From JANXQG01 sp037147235 (GTDB taxonomy: Bacteria > Planctomycetota > Planctomycetia > Pirellulales > Thermoguttaceae), in the NCBI GenBank assembly GCA_037147235.1, contig JBAWVO010000232.1:1-10214 (forward strand): a DNA stretch of 10,214 nt. The letters run 5' to 3'. Below the pieces are notes generated by a model. The model did no database searches. It saw nothing but the letters and a program-made list of their open reading frames with translations, and was not told the origin of the DNA. The translations under genes and the position numbers were made by a program. This document shows, piece after piece, positions 1-5,294 of this stretch (position 1 is the stretch's first letter; each line of letters begins with the position of its first letter).

Positions 1-239
1 GGTACTTCCGTTGGCCGTTCGCAGCGATATTTTCCCAAAAATGTGCCGACTCTGGCTCTGGTCGCCGGCAATTTCTGTTCCGGGGATAGCTGGCCAGTGA
101 AAGCGTCTGCAAGTATTCCAAGATGACAGTCCTCTGCAACACGGAAGAAAAGACTGCCAATTTATTCATTTTACCCATCTTGCTATTTGGGAATCATTCT
201 CAAATTGCCCTTGTTCCATTCTCTGAACATGGTATTCTC

Positions 240-268
240 TTGTTTATGACAGCTACGTTTGTTATAAA
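240..268 (+). promoter_or_regulatory. Candidate sigma70 promoter for csrA
   Basis: TTGTTT (240-245) and TATAAA (263-268) are separated by exactly 17 nt, which predicts a start near 275 and a leader of about 60 nt before csrA. The -10 box matches the consensus at 5 of 6 positions and the -35 box at 3 of 6. A second weaker pair lies just upstream: TTGTTC (211-216), 16 nt, TATTCT (233-238). The surrounding 130-310 stretch is AT-richer than the genes. This is a consensus match read by eye. Confidence 0.45.
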
Positions 269-320
269 TGCAACGGTTGATGCTGGGAAACCCGTTCTCA
301 GCAAAACAGAAGTTTCTTTA

Positions 321-330
321 ACAAGGAGGA
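321..330 (+). promoter_or_regulatory. csrA ribosome binding site, with overlapping CsrA-like target motif
   Basis: AAGGAGGA (323-330) is a near-perfect Shine-Dalgarno 7 nt before the ATG at 338, and it decides the start over the in-frame TTG at 332. The sequence ACAAGGA (321-327) matches the core of the known CsrA binding consensus (ACARGGA), so CsrA could occlude its own ribosome binding site. The match is visible; autoregulation is inferred from other bacteria. Confidence 0.7.
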
Positions 331-337
331 TTTGACC

Positions 338-517
338 ATGTTAGTTCTAAGTCGAAAGCGTGGAGAAGCGATAGCCATCGGCAACGGAGTGACGATCACG
401 GTTCTGTCGGTTCAAGGCGATAAGGTGAAGCTCGGCATTGTGGCTCCCTCCGAGGTGCCCGTCCATCGGCAGGAAATCTATGAACGGATCGAAGGCTACT
501 CTTCCGCTCTGGCCTAG
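338..517 (+). CDS. csrA: Carbon storage regulator CsrA (translational regulator)
   Basis: CsrA is a small dimeric RNA-binding protein that binds GGA motifs in mRNA leaders and blocks or stabilises translation. The 59-residue product is the normal family length. It begins MLVLSRKRGE and continues with ITVLSVQGDKVKLGI, VAPSEVPVHRQEIY and a short C-terminal helix. The RNA-contact positions are kept: L4, R6, K7 (usually R), V42 and R44. The ATG at 338 is preferred over the TTG two codons upstream because the Shine-Dalgarno at 323-330 is correctly spaced for it and the family starts with MLVLSR. The next gene begins 32 nt downstream, and a second, degenerate CsrA-like frame follows at 1043, so all three may be co-transcribed. 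No fliW or flagellar gene is visible nearby. Confidence 0.96.
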   Translation: MLVLSRKRGEAIAIGNGVTITVLSVQGDKVKLGIVAPSEVPVHRQEIYERIEGYSSALA

Positions 518-549
518 TGTCATGCATTTAGACTATAGGAGTCCATTCC

Positions 550-978
550 ATGTCAATCTGCACCTACAACAATACCCTTTGGATAGAGCCAAGTGCTATC
601 CCCGTAGGCGTTTTTGAAGATCATCAAAAAGGTCGGATTATGACGGCCCTCGGACTGACAGGCAGCCGCTTGCCCAAGGTAAACGAGAGGACGCTTTTCA
701 GATATTACGAGTACCTTGCGGCAAACCTGTCGTTCCCGTTCGTCGCTCACTATCCTCATCCGACGAACACCGAAGAACAAAGTGAGTTCTGCTGTCATGT
801 ACTGGAATTGCTCGATCCGTCAAACCATCTTGGTGACGAGTTCGACGGCATCTTTTGCAATACCCGCAAAGGGCAGTACGAGTTAAAACTGCCGCTGATT
901 GAGTTGGAGTTGCCGCAGGATAGTTCCAACTGCTGGCTGGTCGAGGACTATTGGTACTGGTTTTGGAACTGGCGATAA
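550..978 (+). CDS. CcbP-like putative calcium-binding protein
   Basis: This 142-residue acidic soluble protein has no signal peptide or membrane segment. It resembles the CcbP-type calcium-binding family (Pfam Calci_bind_CcbP) as I recall it: RYYEYLAANLSFPFVAHYP at residues 51-69, a central acidic segment with LLDPSNHLGDEFDGIF (87-102), PLIELELP (115-122), and an aromatic ending VEDYWYWFWNWR (131-142). CcbP in Anabaena is a calcium-binding protein; calcium binding here is inferred from family resemblance and the many Asp and Glu residues. The ATG at 550 follows TATAGGAG (535-542). The gene lies 32 nt after csrA and 64 nt before a CsrA-like frame, and the sequence ATAGGAGTC precedes both this start and that of the next gene. 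The functional link to CsrA is unknown. Confidence 0.75.
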   Translation: MSICTYNNTLWIEPSAIPVGVFEDHQKGRIMTALGLTGSRLPKVNERTLFRYYEYLAANLSFPFVAHYPHPTNTEEQSEFCCHVLELLDPSNHLGDEFDGIFCNTRKGQYELKLPLIELELPQDSSNCWLVEDYWYWFWNWR

Positions 979-979
979 T

Positions 980-1007
980 CGACTGTTTCGGGCATCGGTT
1001 GTTTTTT
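980..1007 (+). terminator. Weak candidate intrinsic terminator after the CcbP-like gene
   Basis: A 6-bp stem with two G-U pairs, CGACTG (980-985) with CGGTTG (996-1001), is followed directly by six T residues (1002-1007). It begins just after the TAA at 976-978. The stem is weak and the loop is 10 nt, so it may only attenuate transcription into the next gene or be chance. Confidence 0.3.
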
Positions 1008-1042
1008 GCACATCTTTCTACACCCATAGGAGTCTGTAAACT

Positions 1043-1288
1043 ATGAAAGTCTTCTTCCAACACGAAGATGATAGCATCATCATCAATGGGGACATCAGCG
1101 TGAGGGTTATCGAAATCAATGGCGGCGAAGTGGTTCTGGCCATTGAGGCTCCTGCTTGGATGGAGGGGCGTTCCAACCATTCGCCGATGCACCGCCCCTT
1201 CAGGGCTGGGATCCGTTTTCCACCCCTACCCAGGGCGTTGCCCTGGGCTGGTATCATGCGGGCCTTTGGCCCTCCCCACCCCGACTAG
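1043..1288 (+). CDS. CsrA-like paralogue with altered N-terminus and repeat-derived C-terminus
   Basis: Residues 10-41 of this 81-residue frame (SIIINGDISVRVIEIN, then GGEVVLAIEAPAWME) align by eye with the beta-strand core of the upstream CsrA. The usual start MLVLSRK is replaced by MKVFFQH, so the RNA-binding Arg6/Arg7 become Gln6/His7, and the VHR motif with Arg44 is absent. From about residue 48 the frame runs through a palindromic repeat (about 1192-1277) and encodes Pro/Arg-rich sequence unlike CsrA, ending at TAG 1286-1288. The ATG at 1043 follows CATAGGAGTC (1025-1034), which shares ATAGGAGTC with the leader of the CcbP-like gene. It could be a non-RNA-binding CsrA partner, a decoy or a decaying copy. 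The homology is fairly clear; function is unknown. Confidence 0.6.
   Translation: MKVFFQHEDDSIIINGDISVRVIEINGGEVVLAIEAPAWMEGRSNHSPMHRPFRAGIRFPPLPRALPWAGIMRAFGPPHPD
1192..1277. repeat. Triple-hairpin interspersed palindromic repeat
   Basis: Three short hairpins lie in a row: CCC TTCA GGG around 1196-1205, CCCAGGGC (1229-1236) with GCCCTGGG (1240-1247) around a 3-nt loop, and GGGCC (1260-1264) with GGCCC (1268-1272) around TTT. The string CCCAGGGCGTTGCCCTGGGC resembles a dispersed repeat I recall from planctomycete genomes. Only one copy is in this window, so the dispersed nature comes from memory. The element lies inside the 3' part of the CsrA-like frame. Its ends are estimated. Confidence 0.6.
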
Positions 1289-1294
1289 CGGACA

Positions 1295-1322
1295 GTGCAT
1301 CACTGTATACGGGTTGATGCAC
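1295..1322. repeat. 8-bp inverted repeat between the CsrA-like and small membrane genes
   Basis: GTGCATCA (1295-1302) and TGATGCAC (1315-1322) are perfect complements around a 12-nt loop. They start 7 nt after the CsrA-like stop codon. No T-run follows, so this is not a standard terminator; it could be an RNA-stabilising hairpin or an operator. Confidence 0.35.
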
Positions 1323-1388
1323 TTCAGCGTGAATCGCCGCCAGGGTTCTTGTATTCGTCACGGTGGGGGGTGTAAACTGAGGGGCATT

Positions 1389-1535
1389 ATGTTCGATGAT
1401 CTTGGAATACTTTTTGCGGCAGTCGCCGGTATCTTTCGGCTGCGGCTTGTTCCGCAGCCGAAATGGTTGCGGCGGCTCTTTCAGTGCTTCGCAGTGCTGG
1501 CAACCCTCGTGGTCTTCATGATGGTCGTCGGTTGA
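1389..1535 (+). CDS. Small putative membrane protein upstream of tspO
   Basis: A 48-residue frame starting MFDDLGILFAAVAGIFRL has two hydrophobic stretches (about residues 5-16 and 32-47) separated by a basic, Pro/Trp-containing linker with QPKWLRRL. I recognise no family. Support comes from GAGGGG (1379-1384) before the ATG and from its TGA (1533-1535), which abuts the AAGGAG (1535-1540) used by tspO, an arrangement typical of operon neighbours. Against it, a perfect 12-bp inverted repeat (1434-1463) occupies part of the frame, which may mean the stretch is structural rather than coding. The same frame stays open upstream to 1119, but that part overlaps the CsrA-like gene and the repeat and is not believable. 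Confidence 0.4.
   Translation: MFDDLGILFAAVAGIFRLRLVPQPKWLRRLFQCFAVLATLVVFMMVVG
1434..1463. repeat. Perfect 12-bp stem-loop inside the small frame before tspO
   Basis: TTTCGGCTGCGG (1434-1445) and CCGCAGCCGAAA (1452-1463) are exact complements around the 6-nt loop CTTGTT. No T-run follows on either strand, so it is not a simple intrinsic terminator. It would fold strongly in RNA about 80 nt upstream of the tspO start. Confidence 0.7.
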
Positions 1536-1545
1536 AGGAGAACCA

Positions 1546-2022
1546 ATGACTCCAAAACATCCCTGGATCGGCCTCGTCCTTTTCATCGCCGTCTGCTTCG
1601 CCGCAGCGGGGATCGGCGGTGCGGTCACGACACCGAAGATTGCCACTTGGTATGCGACCCTTGCGAAACCAACCTGGAATCCTCCAAACTGGATTTTTGG
1701 TCCCGTCTGGTCGGCCCTCTACTTCGGTATGGCCGTTGCCGCTTGGCTCGTCTGGCGGCAAGCAGGTTTCACGGGTGCAAAGTTTCCATGGATTTTATTC
1801 GGCACTCAACTCGTCCTGAACGTGCTGTGGTCATGCATCTTCTTCGGTCTTGAGAACCCCGGCCTCGCGTTCGTGGAAGTGGTTCTACTCTGGACGACCA
1901 TTGCGGCAACGATGATCCTATTCTGGTTGCGGTCTTCGGTAGCAGGCATTCTGTTTCTACCCTACTTGGCTTGGGTCAGCTTCGCCAGCGTGTTGAATTT
2001 CACGATCTGGCGGCTAAACTGA
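1546..2022 (+). CDS. tspO: TspO/MBR family tryptophan-rich sensory protein
   Basis: TspO proteins are five-helix membrane proteins that bind porphyrins and related ligands and act in tetrapyrrole, light or stress signalling in bacteria. The 158-residue length is normal. The family signatures are in order: WYATLAKPTWNPPNWIF (35-51), PVWSALYFGMAVAAWLVW (53-70), LNVLWSCIFFG (91-101) and PYLAWVSFASVLNFTIWRLN (139-158). Five hydrophobic segments fall at about 6-26, 49-70, 82-101, 106-128 and 133-153. AAGGAG (1535-1540) sits 5 nt before the ATG at 1546 and confirms the start. It follows a possible 48-residue membrane protein by 10 nt. The ligand cannot be read from the sequence. Confidence 0.96.
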   Translation: MTPKHPWIGLVLFIAVCFAAAGIGGAVTTPKIATWYATLAKPTWNPPNWIFGPVWSALYFGMAVAAWLVWRQAGFTGAKFPWILFGTQLVLNVLWSCIFFGLENPGLAFVEVVLLWTTIAATMILFWLRSSVAGILFLPYLAWVSFASVLNFTIWRLN

Positions 2023-2197
2023 ATCTGATAGGAATTTCATTCCCATGGTCCTCGGATTCCACGTTTCCTTGGACGAGAAATTCAAATAGCCGATTCTACC
2101 CCGCCGTATTCGTCTGAGGAGCAGCCATGGCGGCCGATGATCAGACCATTTTCTGCCAACCCGCCTATCCTTGCACCAAGTCGAGGCTTCTTGCACA

Positions 2198-2701
2198 ATG
2201 GTGGGCATGCTATCGCTTAATCACCAACGTGGAACCCTTCTCGGCCTCGCCATCGCGGATGCCCTCGGTGCTGCCGTCGAGTTCAAGCGGCCTGGCACTT
2301 TTCCCAAAGTAACTGGTTATCGTGACGGCGGCCCACACCGTTTAGCCCCCGGCGAATTCACGGACGACACGAGCATGGCACTCGCCCTGGCCAACAGCAT
2401 CGCCAGCGTCGGCTGGGATCTCAACGACCAAGCCCGCCGCTACGTCGCTTGGTGGCAAAAGGGCGAATACTCGGTCAACGGCCACTGCTTCGACATTGGC
2501 ATTACGACCCAAAGTGCCCTTAGCCGGTTCCTGAAGTCCGTGAACCTGGGTGACGACGCCGACACAACCGGGGCCGTCTGTGGCCAGCTTGCCGGGGCCT
2601 ATTGGGGCGAGTCGGGGATTCCGTTAGAATGGCGGGACGGGTTGGCTAGGCCAGAAATGATCGAGAAGGCCCTTCGGGGGCTGCTGGGAGGTGAGGAATG
2701 A
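2198..2701 (+). CDS. ADP-ribosylglycohydrolase (DraG/ARH) family protein lacking the central core
   Basis: Family members remove ADP-ribose from proteins or small molecules using two Mg ions. From this start the product has 167 residues against a usual 280-320. The N-terminal part is canonical: NHQRGTLLGLAIADALGAA (8-26), GEFTDDTSMALALA (52-65), DLNDQARRYVAWW (74-86) and YSVNGHCFDIGITTQSAL (91-108). It then passes within a few residues into the C-terminal motif VNLGDDADTTGAV (115-127) and AGAYWGESGIPLEWRDGL. The metal ligands Glu28, Asp56/Asp57 and Asp120/Asp122/Thr123 are kept, but the helices normally between them, including the RSxGNGS-type segment, are absent, with the reading frame intact. 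ATG 2207 is an equally good start; neither has a clear Shine-Dalgarno. The TGA overlaps the next ATG. It is either an inactive relic or a minimised variant. Confidence 0.8.
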   Translation: MVGMLSLNHQRGTLLGLAIADALGAAVEFKRPGTFPKVTGYRDGGPHRLAPGEFTDDTSMALALANSIASVGWDLNDQARRYVAWWQKGEYSVNGHCFDIGITTQSALSRFLKSVNLGDDADTTGAVCGQLAGAYWGESGIPLEWRDGLARPEMIEKALRGLLGGEE

Positions 2702-4071
2702 ATATGCCCGACGACGATATATTTTTTGCTGCCGTTAACGTCAAGCTGACCGCCATCGCTGAGGCATCTCGCACTCCGCCTTCGTGGTATGGCGATTGGA
2801 TGCGATTGGAACCGGGATCAACCAAAGAGGAGCGACTGGCGGTGTATCAAGCGATCCGGGACTCCGGCTGCCTGCCCGAGGAGGCGGGCTTCTGCCTCAT
2901 GTCCTGGTGGAGCGAAGTCATGGCCGATCTGGAAGCCGAAACGAGCTTGCAGAACCTGAACAAGCGCATGGAGGCCATGGAGAAGGAATACGAATCAGAA
3001 CGAGGCGAGCTTTGGCCGAACGACCAAGTTCCCGAGGAATACGAAGAACTTTCGCGGCAGTATCAGGATGCCTGGGACGAAATCTTTGTCAAGAAGCTCA
3101 AAGCCTTCGGCGAGCAGGAAATAGCGGATATGTACTCTGCTGCCCCCAAGCAATTCGATAGGTGTTACGAAATCGGTCTGCAATATCTCCTGGGGCCGAT
3201 CAAAGCTGCCAAAGCAATCTCACCCGACGAACTCGTCCGAGTTGTTTCGTGCCCGAATGTTCCGCTCGCGGATCTTGCTCAACAGGCGTTGGCAAGAGAG
3301 GGGATTCCGGCCTCGCTTGGAAATGCCAACTTCCTCTCTTGGTTCTGGGATTATGGCAACGCTGTTGGGGGCGCAACGGTTCATGTTCGTAATAAGGATG
3401 CCAAACAGGCTCGCGAAGTGCTGGCAGCCGCCCGTGCCAAGCCCTCGGTCAGCCTGCCACCTTGGATTTGCTTGTCTTGTGGTCAGCGGATAGCCGGGCA
3501 GTGGAATGCTTGCTGGCAATGCGGCCAATTAGCTGACGGTACGCTGGCCAGTCCGCAATCTAAAGGCAGCGCGGCGCAGCCGCAAGACGATGCCGATGCC
3601 GAAATATGGCTGAACGTACCCAGGCTCTTCACTGCGGTGGCAGTTGTCGGGCTGGTAATACTGCTGTGCATGTATGGCTGGGGACCGCCATTGATGCTCG
3701 CGCCCTGTGTCGTTATCCTCGTTTTTGTGCTGTGGCAATTTGAACCTTCGTCAAACCGGGAGTCCCAGCCGCAAGGATCAGCAGAACCGAGCGATCCGTG
3801 TTCTCATATCCACTCAAACACACAGAGCGAAGTCAGCAAGGCAATAGTTCGGCGGGCGTGGCAAGCTGCCGTGATTGCGGCCTTCAGTTTTCCGCCAATC
3901 GGATTCTACTCGATGCGGTTGCTGTGGAAACTCGGGCAGAGGGATACGCCCCTGGGCAGGGGTGACAACTGGCGCTGTTGGACGGCGTTTTTCCTGAACA
4001 TCGCCACGATCCTGTTCTGTTTGGCCTTTGCCGTGCTACTGCTGCTTGGTTTCCTTGGTGCTCTCGTCTGA
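2698..4071 (+). CDS. Multidomain membrane protein with DUF2007-like domain and zinc ribbon
   Basis: I recognise no full-length family for this 457-residue protein. Residues 1-170 are soluble, acidic and helical, with a likely coiled coil at about 78-135. Residues 179-246 (LVRVVSCPNVPLADLAQQAL, then EGIPASLGN, AVGGATVHV and KQAREVL) resemble DUF2007, a small domain called a putative signal-transducing domain. A zinc ribbon follows with Cys258/Cys261 and Cys272/Cys275 (CLSC, CWQC). Hydrophobic segments lie at about 309-327, 330-347, 387-408 and 428-456, with a polar linker (349-380) between the pairs. The start overlaps the DraG-like stop by ATGA with GAGGA just upstream, which suggests translational coupling. 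A second in-frame ATG (2704) is possible. It may be a membrane-anchored sensor; the partner is unknown. Confidence 0.8.
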   Translation: MNMPDDDIFFAAVNVKLTAIAEASRTPPSWYGDWMRLEPGSTKEERLAVYQAIRDSGCLPEEAGFCLMSWWSEVMADLEAETSLQNLNKRMEAMEKEYESERGELWPNDQVPEEYEELSRQYQDAWDEIFVKKLKAFGEQEIADMYSAAPKQFDRCYEIGLQYLLGPIKAAKAISPDELVRVVSCPNVPLADLAQQALAREGIPASLGNANFLSWFWDYGNAVGGATVHVRNKDAKQAREVLAAARAKPSVSLPPWICLSCGQRIAGQWNACWQCGQLADGTLASPQSKGSAAQPQDDADAEIWLNVPRLFTAVAVVGLVILLCMYGWGPPLMLAPCVVILVFVLWQFEPSSNRESQPQGSAEPSDPCSHIHSNTQSEVSKAIVRRAWQAAVIAAFSFPPIGFYSMRLLWKLGQRDTPLGRGDNWRCWTAFFLNIATILFCLAFAVLLLLGFLGALV

Positions 4072-4122
4072 CTATGCCCAAAACGGCATCGCTGAAGCCG
4101 TCAGCGTTCTCCGCAAGGAGCC

Positions 4123-4683
4123 TCAGTTTTTTGTTTTCGGACGAAGCAGATTCGCCTGGGCTCGCGGCAGCAGCGTCATCGCGGTGACGAGGGCAAAGAT
4201 TCCCATGATCGTCATCGCCACACCCTGAGTTGCAGGCTTTGCCTGGATTGTCGCCACGATGGTCAACCCCATGAGGACGAGGGGCACAATAATGCCTCCC
4301 AACACTCCCTGCCACATGCCGAATAGGCTGATGATTCGCCAGGCGATGACCACAAGCACGAGTACGGTCGCCAGCGCGATGGCAGCATAGAGGTCAATGA
4401 AGTCTTGCAGGAAGTACATCATCGGGTAGGCGGCTGCAAAACAACCTGCCACAAGGATGACAAGCCATACATTAAGTTTCTCTGGATCATGAGCCAAGGC
4501 AATCAGCGATATGAGAATCCCAAACACCAGCACACTCAATGGCCCAAGCCATGTAAGCTCCCCGAGGCGATCCAGCGCCGCTATGCCAAGCACGTCGATA
4601 GCGATGGGGCGAGCCTCGACCAGCCGTTTGTACTCCCAAATTCTGAAGGTTTGTCGGGCCAGAATGACCCCGCTCTCACTCAA
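4123..4683 (-). CDS. Five-helix membrane protein, likely 5'-truncated CreD-like
   Basis: The 186-residue product has about five membrane segments (46-64, 71-93, 98-117, 125-146, 152-172) and ends in a basic tail. The order of features (ESGVILARQTFRIWEYKRL, then GIAALDRLGELTWLGPL, YPMMYFLQDFIDLYAAIAL, and GVAMTIMGIFALVTAMTLLP) recalls the C-terminal half of CreD-type inner membrane proteins, which usually exceed 400 residues and carry a large domain before it. The start is a TTG (4681-4683) with no Shine-Dalgarno, and an in-frame TAA lies only seven codons upstream (4702-4704). The gene is therefore probably a remnant that lost its 5' part, though a short free-standing protein is possible. It converges on the gene ending at 4071. 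The CreD link is from memory and moderate at best. Confidence 0.6.
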   Translation of the reverse strand: MSESGVILARQTFRIWEYKRLVEARPIAIDVLGIAALDRLGELTWLGPLSVLVFGILISLIALAHDPEKLNVWLVILVAGCFAAAYPMMYFLQDFIDLYAAIALATVLVLVVIAWRIISLFGMWQGVLGGIIVPLVLMGLTIVATIQAKPATQGVAMTIMGIFALVTAMTLLPRAQANLLRPKTKN

Positions 4684-4914
4684 TAGTATAGTCCAATAAA
4701 ATTATGCTGTGAATCACCCAGCTACCAACTCGGGTTCACTCAACCTCAATGAAACCTGAAAACCCCAGAAAAACGAGGTTGAGGCAAGTATTTGCTGGTT
4801 TTCGCGGAGTTATGCCTGTTTCTGGCTTGTATTTCCCGCCAAAATCGCTCTAATCACGCAATCCCCTGCGGATAAACAACTTTTTACCTACCACCTTACA
4901 CGGAGGAAAAAACC
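4684..4914. promoter_or_regulatory. Divergent spacer upstream of the HU gene with a 9-bp inverted repeat
   Basis: CTCAACCTC (4739-4747) and GAGGTTGAG (4775-4783) are perfect complements separated by 27 nt. They lie about 135 nt before the HU start, where an operator could be. A weak promoter candidate is TTGTAT (4827-4832), 18 nt, TAATCA (4851-4856). No coding frame is convincing here. Any upstream half of the CreD-like gene would have been on this side, but no such coding is visible. Confidence 0.4.
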
Positions 4915-5247
4915 ATGGCCAAAGCCGCCACCCCAAAGAAACCCCTGACCAAGACCGAACTGCTCGCCAACATTGCCGCCGTCACCGAACTGCCCAAGAC
5001 GCAAGTGGCCGCAGTGCTAAATGCCCTGGCTGCCGAAATCCAGACGAGTCTCGGCAAAAAGGGTGCTGGGGCAATCACGATCCCCGGCCTCGTGAAGATC
5101 GAGAAGAAGCAGGTTCCGGCTCGCAAGGCCGAGAAGGGTGTGCCGAATCCGTTCAAGCCAGGCGAACTGATGGATCGTCCCGCCAAGCCCGCCTGTAGCA
5201 AGGTCAAGGTGCGGGCGTTGAAGATGCTCAAGGATATGGCGAAGTAG
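4915..5247 (+). CDS. HU/IHF-family DNA-binding protein (long N-terminal extension)
   Basis: HU proteins are small dimeric nucleoid proteins that bend DNA. The 110-residue product has a Lys/Ala-rich extension (1-11), the two-helix dimerisation region (TKTELLANIAAVTELPKTQ, then VAAVLNALAAEIQTSL; 12-46), the beta-arm region with ITIPGLVKIEKKQVPARKA (54-72) and the altered arm signature GVPNPFKPGEL (75-85) where classical HU has RNPxTGE, and a basic C-terminal helix. I recall this PNPFKPGE variant from planctomycetes. GGAGG (4902-4906) lies 8 nt before the ATG at 4915. It is probably highly expressed from the upstream spacer. The DNA target and regulon cannot be inferred. Confidence 0.93.
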   Translation: MAKAATPKKPLTKTELLANIAAVTELPKTQVAAVLNALAAEIQTSLGKKGAGAITIPGLVKIEKKQVPARKAEKGVPNPFKPGELMDRPAKPACSKVKVRALKMLKDMAK

Positions 5248-5294
5248 TGGTGCTGCTACGTTCCTTGAGCGAGGTTCATTTTCAATGGACAACC

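Larger units (their letters stand above)
1..337. other. Left-edge region without an assignable gene
   Basis: No open frame here looks like a protein I recognise. One + frame is open from the window edge to a TGA at 124-126 and could be the last 41 codons of an upstream gene, but it has no recognisable motif. A 70-codon frame at 123-335 runs through the AT-rich promoter region, has no Shine-Dalgarno and an unremarkable composition, so I treat it as chance. The stretch appears to be the promoter and leader region of csrA. Confidence 0.5.

Noticed and set aside
123..335. 70-codon + frame in the csrA leader
   Set aside because: It runs through AT-rich promoter sequence, has no Shine-Dalgarno or family motif, and overlaps the csrA ribosome site.
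698..1192. 164-codon minus-strand frame opposite the CcbP-like and CsrA-like genes
   Set aside because: It is antisense to two better-supported genes and has an Arg/His/Pro-rich composition typical of a shadow frame.
2127..2312. 61-codon + frame with a good Shine-Dalgarno (GAGGAG) before ATG 2127
   Set aside because: It overlaps the DraG-like N-terminus in another frame and has no recognisable motif. The ribosome site is attractive, and a frameshifted DraG leader is possible, but there is no protein evidence.
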